A stretch of 32,464 nucleotides of DNA from Micractinium sp. NFX-FRZ (Eukaryota > Chlorophyta > Trebouxiophyceae > Chlorellales > Chlorellaceae): contig JAPTJF010000588.1 of the NCBI GenBank assembly GCA_029339195.1, positions 1-32,464 on the forward strand, given 5' to 3'. Positions 20,305 to 32,361 of the stretch are shown here, one piece after another. The position numbers were made by a program, and so were the translations under genes. The notes beneath the pieces are model-generated. The model did no database searches. It saw nothing but the letters and a program-made list of their open reading frames with translations, and was not told the DNA's origin. How positions within the stretch are numbered: the stretch's first letter is position 1; every line of letters starts with the position of its first letter.

Positions 20305-23300
20305 ATGCAACACTCAGATGTGTCTCCAGGAGGGCGCAACCCAAGAAGGAGCAGCTGTTCACTCGCACTCCTGCCAGCTAGATACAGCTGGCCGGAGGAA
20401 GTAGACAGCTGCCCACCACGCATTATTCTGCAATCCACTGCTTCGTCGAGTAATGTATGACAGGAGAACTAGCAAAGCACGACCGCCTCCCACCACAACC
20501 ACACAGGCAAGCGTTCAGCAGCCAGGCCGCGCCGCGTTGAGTTGGTGTTTCCTCCAAGTGTTGTGATCGCCGATCACGAAGGCCTTGTCCAGGCCCTCTC
20601 GTCGCCTGCAGGTAGTGCAGGAGAGCCAGCCCACCAGTCCTTCCTCTGCCAGCCTCCCGAGAAGCGGAACCGGAAGCCCCCGTCTTCTAGAGGGCATCCC
20701 AGTTCCGTTCAGAGCGCCTGGTCAAGCTTGGTGGCAGGTGGGTGGCAAGCGGCTTGGCCCGGACTTCGCCCCACGCTGGTGGGGAAGGAGGCTCAGCCGG
20801 CGCGCTTTCGGGTGCTGCCGACAAGGTCCTCCTGCTGGCTGCCATACTGATCAGATGCCGTGCGCTCCGCAGGCAGTCCTCTTCGTTGACGGGCGCTCCA
20901 GGGGCAGGCTTGTGGCACCTGAGGTCACCTGGGAGCCCTCGGAGGAGCGGGGGGAGGAGGACGAGCGGCACGGCTCGACCGTGGGGCAGCTTTCGCTCCA
21001 CTTCTCCAGCATTGTGCCGGCGCGCGCCACCGCCGCCGCGAGCACCAGCAGCACCGCGGCACAGCAGCAGTCGCAGGACCAGGCGTCGCCGCAGCCGCTG
21101 TGCCTGCCTGTGGACGAGTGCTTTGCCAAGCGCTCGTACCGGGTGCAGGTGTTTGGACGGGAGCAGCAGGGCGCCGGCGCCAGCGTCGCCGTGCCCCACT
21201 CGTTCCAGGCGCACGGGCGCGAGCTCAACGCTGCGCTGAACGTGCAGCGCCAGTGGCAGGAGTATCAGCAGCGCCACCAGGCGGCCCGCACCTCGGCAGG
21301 CCAGCCAGTGAGCGACACCAACTTTGCTCATAGCAGCACCCTTCCAGTGCAGAGCGGTGGGTGCTGGGCCGGTGGGTGCTGGGAGGTGCAGGTTGGCTAC
21401 GTTGACCTCTGGTCCTGCTCCCCCAGCATGCTGTGACGTTGATCAGGCCCGCGCTGGCAGTCGCACTGGCAGCAAGATGCCGCCGCTTTTCGCAATGCGT
21501 ATGGCGGAGCAGGTGCTGCCAGCACACTGCATGCCCATGCATGCTCGTCATGTTTAAGCCTGCGCTTCCATGCTCAGTATGCCCCCGCCTTATGGGAGGG
21601 TCATCTCTGCCTGCGCCTCACTTACATCAAGGCTCCCTTCTGCTGCTGGCTGCAGGTGACGGTTTGGAGCACCTGCAGGCCATTTTTGACGTGGCCACGC
21701 GGCCGGCGTGGCTCAAGGTGGGGGCGCCCAGCTGTGATCGGAGCTTGCCCAGCCCACCCTGGCTTCATCCGTGCATTGCAGCATGAGTGTGCAGCAAGGA
21801 TGTGTCTACCACGCTGTGCGCTCTCTGGCCGCACTGGAGCACCCACGTGCCTGCAAACCCTGCCCCCACCCTCTCGGTTCCCGCGCAGGGCATCGTCTGC
21901 CGCTTCTTAGTGGCGGAGCCCTCTGAACAGCCAGACGCGACGGCGGCTGTGGATGGCAGTGGCAGCTCCGGCGCTAAGACGGCGGAGCAGGGTGGTGCTG
22001 CAGCAGGATCGGGAGCGCCAGCAGTAGGGGCCGACAGCATGGCAGCACCCGCAGCGGTGCAAGCCGGCAGCGGGGCTGGCGCAGGCGGCACCAGCTGCCT
22101 GCCAACCAAGCCTCGGCGGCTGCCAAGCGAGGAGCGGCGGCCACCTGGCCAGGCAGAGCAGCGGGCTCCGAGCCAGCATGCGCAAGCGCAGGCGCCAGCA
22201 GCGCAACCCGCAGCAAGCGAGGGAGCTGCCGCTGGTGCACAGCAGCCAGCGGCAGGAGCCAAAGAGGGCAAGGCAAAGCGCAGCGGCCACAACGCGGGAC
22301 GAAAGCAGCGCAAGGCACAGGCCCTGGCAGAACATGGCCGCAGCAGTGCAGAGGCACCGCCTGCAGGACCTGTGCAGCGCCCACCAAGCAGCAAGGGCAA
22401 CGGCGCTGCTAGCAGTAGCGCAAGCAGCACCAGCAGCAGCCGGAGCCAGCCGGTATCAGCTGCACAGGCACCCAGCACAGCAGCTGTTCCCGGCCGCCGT
22501 GGCAAGGGGCCCGCTGGCGTCAAGCCAGTGCAGCAGCCTACAGCAGAGCAAGCAGATGGCGCCGCTTCACAACCCAGCACGGCAGGCAGGGGGTCTGGAG
22601 GGCGCAGCCGAAGCAGCAGCAGGAGCCGGCCATCGAGCCGGCAGGATGCTACCATGGTGCGGCGCCACCCCAACCTCTTCCCTGCAGCAGTCGAGCAGCA
22701 GCAGCAGCAGCAGACAGCAGCAGGCAGAAGCAGCTTCCTGCCGGCAGTGTCAGAGCACAGCTATGCGGCCAGCGGCAGCGCTGCCCCTGCACCTGTGCCC
22801 ATTAGTGCGGCACTGGGTCGAGAGGCGGAGCGCGGCCACGCAGCAGAGCGGCAGACCGCCGCAGCATGCCGCGGTGCACCGGCAACGGCAGAAGCAGGGA
22901 TGGGCAGAGGGCATGGAAGAGGAGGCAGGGCGAGGAGCGTCGCGGCAGCCCGTGGGTGCACGGAGCAGCCTGCCTCGCCTCGGCTGCCCGTTGTGCCGGC
23001 GGCAGTGGCAGCTCCAGAGCCAGAGCCAGCTCAGCTCGCAGCCAGCTCAGCTGCTTCATTGCAGCTGTCGGAGGCGCAGCTCTTGGCGGCAGACCTGTTG
23101 GGCATCGCCCCCGAGGCCGCTCCTGCTTGCATGTGCGACTGCGGGTGCGGGCAGCCGGCAGCAGCGGCGGCAGTGCCTTCAGCAGTGTCCTCTGAGGATG
23201 CCAGCAGCAGGAGCGGCAGCAGCTGTGCCCCGCACGTACCGCCAGCGGGTCTGGCATGGCAGGCAAACTGCTCAAATGCGGGCGCAGTGGCTGGCTCGGA

Positions 23301-26300
23301 GGCAGCCTCACTCACTGCGCTGCCAGTTGCACGGCTTCCAGCCGAGGCAAGCAGCCGTGTGGGCAGCGCCGCAGGCGGCAGCACCTCTGCCAGTGGCAGC
23401 AGCCCGTGTGCGTCCCCTGTGGAGCAGGATCAGGAGGAGGTGGTGGAGGGCTGTGATGTAGCAAGTGAGGTCAGCGACAGCAGCGTGGGGTCTTGGCAGT
23501 CCGACGCACACTTCCTGCCTCCCAGCCGTCCCTCAGACTATGGGCTGTCATACAATTTTGGCCAGCACTCGCCGTTCCATTGGGAGCAAAGGGGTGAGTG
23601 GGGCCAGGCCAGGGTGACGGAGTGGGCGGGCTGTTGTGCTGCTGAATGGCGGGCTGCCTCAAAGGAAGGCCGTGTTCCAGCGTCAGATTCCCTGAGCTCA
23701 GGCAGTAGGCAAGGTGCATGCAGACCTTGTTGAGTGCGCTGCTGCAATATCGTAGGCTGCTGCTGAACCTGCATTCCCCCGTCTGCGCTGCTGCGCAGGC
23801 AACTCCGTGCCTGCACACACCCTTGGGCAGCACTCGGGGCCGCCTTCGCCTCAAAAGCTGGCGCCGCTGGGGGACACCGGCTTCCGGCACGTGCGGCGCA
23901 GCACCGGCAGCTTTGGGCCCAACAGGAGCACGCCGCTGGCGGGCAGCGGTGGCTTCTTCGCAGCGCCTCCGGCAGCGCTGCACCACACCCAGCATGCCGC
24001 AAGCATGCCGCTCCTGCCGCTGTCCGCCTACCACCACCGCCGCAGCGCCAGCAGCAGCAGCAACGGCAGCCAGAGCGGGGGCAGCGTGGGCGAGGGCGCG
24101 GGGCCGCAGGTGGCCTACCCGGCCGGCGCGCACCGCTGGCAGGGCAGCATGCTCAGCAGCTGGGCGGAGCCGTACTCACCCCACCCCCAGCAGCCGCTCT
24201 ACATGCGCACCCAGGTGTTGGCACAGCCGCCCCCATTTGTGCCACGCTCACAGTCCGTGACTGCCCGGCAGCAGCAGTGGGCGCAGCCACCGCCGCCTGG
24301 CGCTGGCCCCGCAGCAGAGGCATACTGGCATCCGCACAGGGGCAGCGGCAGCGGCTGGCAGCAGCGGCAGGCGCACCCCGAGGCAGCGCTGTCCTACAAG
24401 CCGCCGCCACCACCGGTGACCCCGGCGGTGCATGGCGGCACCAGTTCTGGCAGCGGCGGCGGCGGCCGTGCAGGCTCGCCGCTGCCGGCCAGCAGCATCA
24501 GCTATGCACCCCACAGTGCGCCCGCCAGCACAGTCAGCAGCCCGCTGCTTGGCCGAGGGCAGCTGCTCGCTGGGCAGCCGTCCAAAACGCCACCGCCGCC
24601 GCAGCTGCTGTCGGCGCCCGTCTTAGACATGCAGGTGGGCGGGTGCTGGGTGTTGGGTGGGTGGTGTGTCAGCTGGTGGCTCTTGCCCAGCTGCCCTTTT
24701 CCTTCCCTAGGCTGGCTGGCGGCTGGCAGCCTGTGGCCTTTGTACCCGCTCCTGCTCGTGTGCTACTCCGTGCCTTGCCTGGCCCTCATCTGCCGCAGCG
24801 TGCCTGCCTGGGGTGCATACCTGAGTGTGCAGCGTATCTCTCGCCAACCTGGCCCGCCTGACTCTACATGTCATCGGTTGACATGCCATCTTCCTGTTTG
24901 TGAGCAGGTGCCGGAGTCTGTGGAGGACTCTCCCGACCTGGAGCGCTTCATGCAGGCGGCCACCCCGCAGGTGGTGCCGCCACCCACGGGCGCGGCGGAC
25001 CTCACACTGGTGAGTTGCTTCTTTCTTGCTTTCTTGGCTCGCCGGCGGCGACATGTTGGTTGGGGGACATGTCTGAGGTTGAACCCCTCGCTCTGATGGG
25101 GGGTTGGGGGCGTTGGCGCGGTCTTCTGGCCTGACGGCGTGAGCGGGCTGGCAGGCAGGGGCAACCCCCCGGCGTGGCGGCTGCTCAGTCTCCTGGCTGG
25201 CTGGCTGGCTGGCACGTGGGCAATGCAGGTGTAGCAGAGAGATCGGGGGTGTTAAATCTCCATGCTGCTCCCACGCCAACCTCCGTGCTGAGCCCGCCCA
25301 ACCCCTGCGCGCCCTCCCCCTGCCTTCAGGCCGACCTGTGGCGCTGGTATGAGGAGCCCAGCACGGTGGGGAGCGAGGTCACCTTGATCGGCGGCCCCCG
25401 CGGCCCCGCCACTGCCTACTACCTCCCCTACCTCTCAGCCGTGCAGCTGCTGGCGCCCGCCAGTGCCGCGGACGAGGCGGCAGTGCTGGCGGCGGCAGCG
25501 GCGACACCCGCGGGGGTCACCGCCGCCCCGCCCCCTCAGCTGCTCAGCTACCCCAACGGGCTGGACAGCTGGCCAGAGCGCATGCGGCCGCTGGTGCAGT
25601 GGGGGGAGGATGCCAACATGCGGGACCGGGTGCCGCTGCAGAGCCGGCTGGCGGACCTGTGTGGGGAGGCGGGCGCGGCGCACCCGCTCATGGCCACACG
25701 CATTGCCGACCTCCACCCCTTTTCCTGGTGAGCAGCGTGGCACACATTGCAGCTGGCTGGAGAGCAACGCAACACACACCACAGCTGCAGCAGGAAAGCA
25801 AGCTGAGCTGTCGCGGCCTGAACTGACCAGCGGTGCTGCTGGTGGGGCAGGGGCCACCGACCTGGCTGTGCTGGCGTGTGAGGCGCGCTTAGTTGTAAGA
25901 GCGCCCTCCCCACCCCAGCCACGCTGCTCTGCCTGCTGCCCTGACCAACAGCACACTCACCCCCGGCCTTCCTCTATGCCACACACTGCCCCGCCTGCAG
26001 GTTTGCTGTGGCCTGGTACCCCCTCTACTGCGTGCCTGAGACCCCCCTGACGGCCCGCTTCCTCACCTTCCACACCCTGGCATCCCTCTGGGAGACGGCC
26101 AGCGGTGCGGCGGCAGAGCGCTGCCAGCAGCAGCAGGCGGCGCTGGCTTCCGCCGCCGCCAAGGCGCAGCAGCAGTGGCTGGCAGAGGCAGAGGCAGAGG
26201 CCGTGGCCGTGGCAGCGGCGGGTGCAGGCGGCGAACAGGGGCAGGAGGGTGCAGCAGTGTCCCCCGGCGCTGGGGCTGTCACCGTCGCCATTGGCGGCCC

Positions 26301-27457
26301 GGCAGCGCCGCCGTCGCCAGGCACTGCGGCGCACCTCACACCCCCTCCGGCGCTGCACCCCCGCCCCAGCTACAAGAGCATGCTGTCAAACGGGCTGCCC
26401 GCCCCGGCAGAGGGGCAGCCCCTGGTGCCCGTGACGGTTGTGTACACAGCCACTCCCACGGCTGTGTGCAGCTTCCCAGGATCTCCCACCTGCTCCGATG
26501 CCGGCACCCGCACCACCCTGGACTTGTGCTTCGGCAGCCACAGCAGCCGCCCCTATTCGGTGGATGGCGCTGCCGGCAGCGGCTCCGGCTCCGCCAGCTC
26601 TGCCACGGCAGGCCGCAGCCGCCTGGCGCTCAGCAGCGGCGCCGGCAGCAACAGCCCCGGCACCGGCGGCAGCCTGTACGAGCCCCTCTCGCTCTTGCTG
26701 CCGCCCTCCTCTGCCGCCACCTCCTCCGCACCTGCCAGCACCCCCGCCTCCCCGCCAGCCTCCGAGGCCGACGACAGTGCAGAGCCGCTGCCTGTGCCAG
26801 TGGCAGGGCTCATCTGGTATGCCACAGGCCGGGATGAGAACTGGCAGGAGACGCTGGTGGCAGCACCCCTGCCCGCAGGTGCGCCCTTGCCGCCTGTGTA
26901 CACCCGCCCGGCACCGGCCATGCTGTTGTCCTGGTTCAATCTCACTTGCCCGCCCTGCCATCCCTGCCCGCATGCGGCTGCCCAGCCTGCCGTTGCCTGC
27001 CCTGCCTGCCTGTGCACACCTGCCCCCGCCTGCCCCGCTTTTCGCCGCCCCCGTCCCAGCAGCTGCGGTTCCCATGGCACGCACGCCTCAACACCTGTGT
27101 TTCTTCCCCGCCTTGCTTGCTCCCTTGGCTCCTGCAGGCATCTCCGTGGCGCCTGGCACACCGCTGGCCGGCGGCGCGCGCCTGCTGGGCTCCTGGCGTG
27201 GCGTGGCGGTGCTGGCACGCAGCTACCCCGTGGCCAAGGGAGGCCCCCTGGGCTGGGAGATCCAGCAAGAGGAGATGGCTCAGTGTGCAGAGCGGCTGAC
27301 TGCTGGGGTGGGACTCGTGGCGCTGCGCCCACGGCTGGGCGCCGGCGGGCAGCCCACCGGCAGCTGGGACCGCGTGGGGCGGCTGCCGGCGGCCACGCTG
27401 GGCGTGTCGTGCCCCGACTACGAGTTCTTCACCGCCAGGGCAGCGCGCTACGCCTGA
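20305..27457 (+). CDS. Large protein with C-terminal DUF789 domain, about ten exons
   Basis: Proposed exons: 20305-20449, 20507-20611, 20877-21356, 21656-21717, 21889-23593, 23799-24634, 24908-25009, 25330-25727, 26001-26878 and 27138-27457; phases close to about 1,676 residues. The last 560 residues carry the hallmarks of plant DUF789 proteins, whose function is unknown: SPDLERFMQAATPQVVPP, LWRWYEEPSTVGSEV, YYLPYLSAVQLL, SWFAVAWYPLYCVPE, RFLTFHTLAS and a final PDYEFFT. A Ser/Gly/Ala-rich insert (residues about 1390-1540) interrupts the domain. The N-terminal 260 residues (RVELVFPPSVVIADHEGL; VLFVDGRSRGRLVAPEVTW; DGLEHLQAIFDVATRPAWLK; GIVCRFLVAE) look folded but I do not recognise them. Residues about 275-1110 are low-complexity, rich in Ala, Gln, Ser and Pro, presumably disordered. 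The first two exons are weak: intron 1 would be only 57 bases, and 20612-20737 could be an alternative exon. The region from 20877 onward is much more secure. Confidence 0.72.
21355..21385 (+). repeat. 15-bp tandem duplication at a donor site of the DUF789 gene
   Basis: CGGTGGGTGCTGGG occurs twice head to tail with a period of 15 bases, directly on the exon 3 donor (AGCG|GTGGGT at 21356/21357). Both copies offer the same GT donor. Using the second would add 15 bases, five codons, without shifting the frame. Confidence 0.8.
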
Positions 27458-28724
27458 CCTGGTGGGCTGACGTGGCGGCCAGCTGGCGCCAGCTGGCCAC
27501 CCACAAACCGAAATCACTGTGATGACGCGCTTTCCCCGCTGGCCTCCGGGTGGCTGGCCCGGCGGGCGGGGCAACCTGGCAGCAAGGCCCGCCCAGCCCT
27601 GCCACCGTCCAATTGCCGGCCTTCTGTTGCACACCTGATGCTGGCAACTGGCTTCAGCTCAAGTGGTGCGCTACGGCAAGCACCTGTTGATGGGCCCCGC
27701 AGTGTGGCAGCAACACAGCCAACACAACCACACACCCACCTTCAAACAATGACCCCTGTGAAACGACGCTTTGCGCTTACATTCATTCCATCAGTCAAAC
27801 CCAACTTCTACCCTCGTTTGAAAGCCCTTCCACCGCTGCTTCCCTCGCTTTTCAGTTACACCCTCTGGCCGCCAGGCTTGACTCGCGCTGCCCGAGGCAT
27901 TGGCCCCCGCTGCCCACCCACCCCCACGCCTTTTCATTCCTTGTGCGTCCTCCTTTTATCCCTGCGCTCTCGAGCTTACAGCTACGGTGCGCGTGTGTTA
28001 TAGCACCCTTTTTTGTTCCTCTCTCCTTCACAAACTGACTTTCCCCAGGGCTCGCACTCGCACTAGTATCCTGCTGCATGGCACCGCTGAGCCCCCAAAA
28101 GGGGGCCCGCACCCATGCTCCTTTTGTGCCCTCGCATGTTCACAATCTGATCTGTGCATGTTACATCCGCCCAGCCGTCGCACATCCCATTTTTTGTTTG
28201 CCCACCTTATCGTTCCTTGGCTCGATCGGTACTAATGCACGCCATAGGCGGAATGACCCCACGATCCGCACGCTCAACCATGGCGAGTGCTTCACCAACC
28301 GTGCTGCCCCCGTTCCCGCTGCCCTCCGAGTCACTGTTAGCGCACACAGACATCCCCTTGAATACACTGATTTGCACTCTCTCACGCATGCATCCCCTCC
28401 GTCATTTCGTCACCCAACCAGCCACACAGCCGGCGCGGCCAGGGATCCCCCCATCCCCGCCGCCGGCCCCCTGGTTTTGCTTTTTGTGCGTGCAGCTCGC
28501 TCAGGGCGCAGCACCCGCCGGGCCGTGTGTCCTCAGGAACCCTGCTTCCCAGCATTGGACAGCATGTAACAAACCGAACTATCATTTTGCACCGAGGAAG
28601 GGGCCCAGAAGGCGCCGCCAACAGGGGGGCACTGAGCAGCCGTGGCTTGGGAACCTTGGACCTGCTTGCTCCCTCGACTCCCAAACCACTTTGCCACTAC
28701 CCGCTCACTCCCAGTAACACAGGC
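27458..28724. other. 3' region of the DUF789 gene and upstream of the next gene
   Basis: This stretch is less GC-rich and has pyrimidine-rich runs, like algal 3'UTR sequence. I see no protein-like frame consistent with splicing. No TGTAA appears on the plus strand until 28565, so the DUF789 transcript may have a 1.1 kb 3'UTR or use another signal. Confidence 0.45.
28565..28569 (+). terminator. Candidate poly(A) signal TGTAA of the DUF789 gene
   Basis: This is the first plus-strand TGTAA after the stop at 27457, about 1.1 kb away and only 155 bases before the next proposed ATG. Confidence 0.35.
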
Positions 28725-30817
28725 ATGCTGCCCAGCGGCCAACCAGTGAGGTCCACGCTGCAGGAGCCGCGAGAGGCCAGGGCGCTGCCAGGAGCGGAGC
28801 CCGGCCATGTGCCCACCTCGGAAGAGAAGCAGACAATGGCAGACCTGCACCAGACTCTCAAGAACCTCCCCAAAGGTGGGGAACGGGGCATGCTTGCGCC
28901 CGCGGGCGGTACGTGGGGCGCGCCCGGCGGCGGGGCAGCTCTTGAGCTGTGTGAAGGACCACCTGCTTGTTGCCAGCCAACCCTTTCCCAGGCTCCAAGG
29001 CTTTCCAGTCCGCGCACACAAAGCGCCCTGAATGGGCAGCCATTTCGCCCTCTTCTCTCAACCTACATGCCCCACCCCCACCCCCCGGTGCTCTACCGCA
29101 CCCAGGAGGCGCCAGCAGCATGGGCCCAAACGTCGGCCCACCCGGCACAAGCGTGATGAGCGAAGGGCCCTGCGCCAGCACCACACGCGGCACCATCGCA
29201 GGTGTGAAGCGCACCGCCGCTGGGAGCTGGATGCTGGCCTGCTAAGGCCTGCCAGGGGTGCTCCAAGGCCGGCAGCTATCAGCGACATCAACAATCTGAA
29301 CCAGGCGCTTGCCAGTTGAGCCGAGGCACACAGCCAGGCAGGCAGCCCCTTGTGCCGCAGCTGCCCCCACGGCTTGTAAGGCGACCTGCACAATACTCTC
29401 AGTGTTTCCAGCGCTCATGCATGCAGGCTCCGGCACCGGCACCGGCGCCAGGCCGCTCGGCGGGAGCAAGACCGGCACAGCTCCGCCCGACCCCCACCAC
29501 TCCTCCTGAGGCGCTCTTGAGCTGGCAAGTGCAACCAGCCTGGGTCAGACTGGGGATGCAGTTATGCAGTTACATTCGGCAGGACTCAGGGTGGCCACAG
29601 ACCCAACTGGCGGCCTGCGAGCTGCTGCAGCTGCGGGCGGGAGCGTGCTGGGGATTGCAGCATGGAGATGATACCATGCCAGCTGCGCACGCTTGCTTGT
29701 TCGTGATGCCTGCAGTTGAAGTGCACATGAATAATATTTGTCTTGGTTAAGTGAAGCGTGAGGTGACATGCCCCAATGTTAGGCAAGTCGAGGCAGGTGG
29801 GCAGCTGGAACGCAGCCCACCTGGCGGGGAACAGCACACACAGTGGCGGGGCGGCACAGCGCGGCAAGGGAGGCAAGGGTGGGCCAATGGAACAGCACTT
29901 CTACCATTCATTTGCAGCAACCAAGAAGCGTTTTGTCCACACCCGACACCCTCAGCGTTAGGTTTCAGCTGTCGAGCGCATATATGAGCGAGGGACTCAC
30001 TCCCGGGGCTGCCGAGCAGGCCGCCCGCGGGGTGTCTGATACAGGCGTCTCTGGAGCTGGCTTTATCAGCAAGCAGGCGAGTCTTACCTCCGAGAGGGGC
30101 TCCTCCGAAACCCCTTGCCCAGGCGCCGGTATTTTCAGAGCCACCTGCGCCTGTCTGCCTGTGGTGATCGCTCCAAATCTCAATCTGCAGACCCCACTGG
30201 AGGCGCGGGCCGGCCAGATCACCGACAAGCTACCGGCGGGGGCGCTGGGCGGCGCCGGCGACAGGCGAGTGCAGGCACGCCTGTGCCGGCGGTGGTGGCG
30301 GGGGGTTCTTTGAGATGTTGAAGTGTCCTCTCTCCACTTCAGCTCGCCAGACCAGCAGGTAACAGCAGGCAGATTGTTTCCAAGGGAAAGCTGCACATCC
30401 CAAGCTATACACACGAGCTGACCCAAGTGACATGAACCCAAGCGACACCCCTGTCTGCAGGCCGCCGGTGCACGAGCTTCAGCCGGAGGGCGAGGGGCCC
30501 GAGGTGCTGATGGGCCCGCTGCGCCAGCACGACCCAGGCAAGCAAGCCGTGCTGTGCCCGCTGCACCCCGCAGGCTGCTGCTTTGGGTGATGAGCAGCGG
30601 CAGCTGCATGCGCCCCTGGTCCGTTAATGTGTACACTGTGCCCGCCCTCCTGTGCCTTCTGCCTGCGGCGAGCGCCAACCGCCCGCACTTGTGCACTCCC
30701 TCTACGCTGCCCACTGCAGAAGAGCGCCTGCGCGGGATTGCTGATGCGCAGGCGGATACCGACATAGCCGCTGCAAAGGCACACGCAGCCGCTGTGAAGA
30801 ACCACGGCCACAACTGA
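28725..30817 (+). CDS. Hydrophilic protein of unknown family, six exons, GC-AG introns
   Basis: Proposed exons: 28725-28875, 28992-29203, 29918-30076, 30191-30264, 30461-30537 and 30720-30817; phases close to 256 residues. I do not recognise the family. The product is soluble and mostly hydrophilic, with no signal peptide or membrane helix. Protein-like segments are EEKQTMADLHQTLKNLPK, KAFQSAHTKRPEWAAISP, a Pro/Gly-rich middle, SAYMSEGLTPGAAEQAARG, TPLEARAGQITDKLPAGAL, PPVHELQPEGEGPEVLMGP and an Ala-rich helical C-terminus (ADTDIAAAKAHAAAVKNHG). The composition recalls LEA-type or other disordered proteins, but that is only a resemblance. Introns 3, 4 and 5 appear to start with GC (CAG|GCGAGT, ACAG|GCGAGT, CCAG|GCAAGC). 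These are strong GC-donor contexts, and only they keep the frame I judge protein-like. A possible extra exon (ISDINNLNQ) lies near 29276-29307. An upstream first exon is possible, since ACACAG precedes the ATG. Confidence 0.55.
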
Positions 30818-31506
30818 GGTGCAGAAAGTGCAGGTTGAGGGGGCACAGTTTTGTTCTGTTCTGAGCCAGCAGGCAGCAGCATAGCGCAGCTGGTCAAAGG
30901 TCCTGCCGTCTGGGAGCGTGTGCAGCAGGCAGGGCAGCCCGCGGACACGGCACCTGCTCGCAGTATGCACACAGCCCAGCATTCAGTCCATTCGCATCTC
31001 AGCCATCACTTCACCCGCAACCGAATCTTCAATTGTAACACTGTCAACTGGCGTGAGGTTGGTGCAACAAGTTTTCCGGGGCACAGTACCCTGCACCTGC
31101 TGGCGGGACGGGCAGGACAGCCGCTGTGAGTGGGTGGGCTGGCCATTCCAAAGCGCTCCTGCCGACATTCTTCGATCGTGGAGCCGCATTATCCTAAGCC
31201 GCAGCGTGTCTACTGGGGACTCCGCGGCGAAAGGCAAGCGCCCGGGGCGCGCGGGGGCTGTTCCCTCCGTCTGAACACTGTTCCCTGCAACTTGAGTGAC
31301 CAAAATGGCGGGGCGAGGCTGGGAGTGCGCTCCTCCGCCGGCAGGTGGAAGGGCGGCGGCGCCGGGGCAGGGATGGGGCGGCACAGGCGGCACAAGCGCC
31401 CCAGCAGGTTCTGCTCTGACTTTGCAAGCCTGTCTTCCCTGCCCCCCTGCAGTTGACTTACCCCGCCTTGGGGGGCTGAGAAGTCCTGAAATAGCAGCTG
31501 GCAGCC
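30818..31506. other. Spacer before the ShKT-like gene
   Basis: This holds the 3'UTR of the 28725 gene, then the promoter and 5'UTR of the peptide gene. Open frames on either strand are not protein-like, and I see no clear TATA box. Confidence 0.5.
31034..31038 (+). terminator. Poly(A) signal TGTAA of the 28725 gene
   Basis: TGTAA in an AT-richer patch, 217 bases after the stop codon at 30817. It supports the existence of a plus-strand gene ending there. Confidence 0.5.
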
Positions 31507-32061
31507 ATGCGGGTGGCGCCGCTGCTCCTGCTGGCGATGGTGCTGCTGCCGCTGCTGGCGTCGGCGGCGGGTGACCGTGGGGACGCGTTCCCTGGCTACA
31601 AGGAGGAGGGGGTGCCAGAGGATTGCAAGAACAAGCTGCCCGATGAATACTGCGAGGACTACAAACAGGCAGCCATGTGCGGCACAGGTGCGGTGCACTG
31701 GTACATAAGGCTTCATAGTGCATGTTGCGCATGCCGTTGTACTGTAGCCGGTCACGTCGCAAACAGCAGTGCGCTGCACCCCCCGTTTAAGCAGCCACCT
31801 GCGCTGCCCTCTTGCTGAGTGCTGGTTCTACCAGTTTTGCACGTTGCCTGCTCTTGCCGCGCTGCCACCACTGCGCTTGCCGCTGCTGCTGCTGCGTTGC
31901 CGCCCTGCCGCTCACGCCGCCACACTGCTGCGCCAAGGCTTTTCTGGCTGCCTGTTGTCATCCCAACCAGGTGTGCTTGCTCCCTCGGCCTCCCTGGCGC
32001 AGGGTATGTGAAGGATTCATGCAAGAAGACATGCAGCGGCTGTGAAGACGAGCTCAAGTGA
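31507..32061 (+). CDS. Secreted six-cysteine peptide, ShKT-like, two exons
   Basis: Exons 31507-31687 and 32003-32061 join in phase (ACA G|GG) to give 79 residues. The start MRVAPLLLLAMVLLPLLASA is a clear signal peptide, with likely cleavage after the ASA at about residue 20. The mature part is charged and has six cysteines spaced C-x8-C-x8-C-x8-C-x3-C-x2-C. The ending CKKTCSGC and the first spacing fit the ShKT domain, a small disulfide fold common in secreted proteins of animals, plants and algae, often attached to enzymes. Here it stands alone. The fold family includes ion-channel blockers but also many non-toxic proteins, and nothing in this sequence shows a toxic role. An extracellular or cell-wall peptide is the cautious reading. 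The 3'UTR carries a TGTAA signal. Confidence is high in the gene structure, moderate in the fold. Confidence 0.75.
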
Positions 32062-32361
32062 CTGTGCAGCACCTTGCTCGACGGCTCGCTGAACCCGAAC
32101 GCGTGCACCCCTGGTGTGTATGCTGCTCTGCAACTCAACGCATGAAACCATCAGCCGTTCACTCATTGGGAATTTATCCACACCGTGTCCATCAGTCTGG
32201 GTTTCCTGCAGCTGTCTCCTCTTTTTCGGCCCTGCACTTGTTGCTCTGCCCTCAAAACGCCACTGAGGCTGCGGTGTGCCTGATCAGCGTCGCATCTCTT
32301 TCTCCTCTCTTTCTCAGCCGCACAACCCAAGTCGTGACTGCACAATTTTGCTCAATCTAGC

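Noticed and set aside
28078..28717. Overlapping plus-strand frames between the DUF789 gene and the 28725 gene
   Set aside because: Pyrimidine-rich UTR-like sequence; translations are Pro/Ser/His-rich with no conserved-looking segments and no consistent splice phases.
31700..31717. Possible echo of the ShKT gene exon 2 start (GGTACATAAGGCTTCAT)
   Set aside because: Short, needs a gap and several mismatches; kept out of the count.
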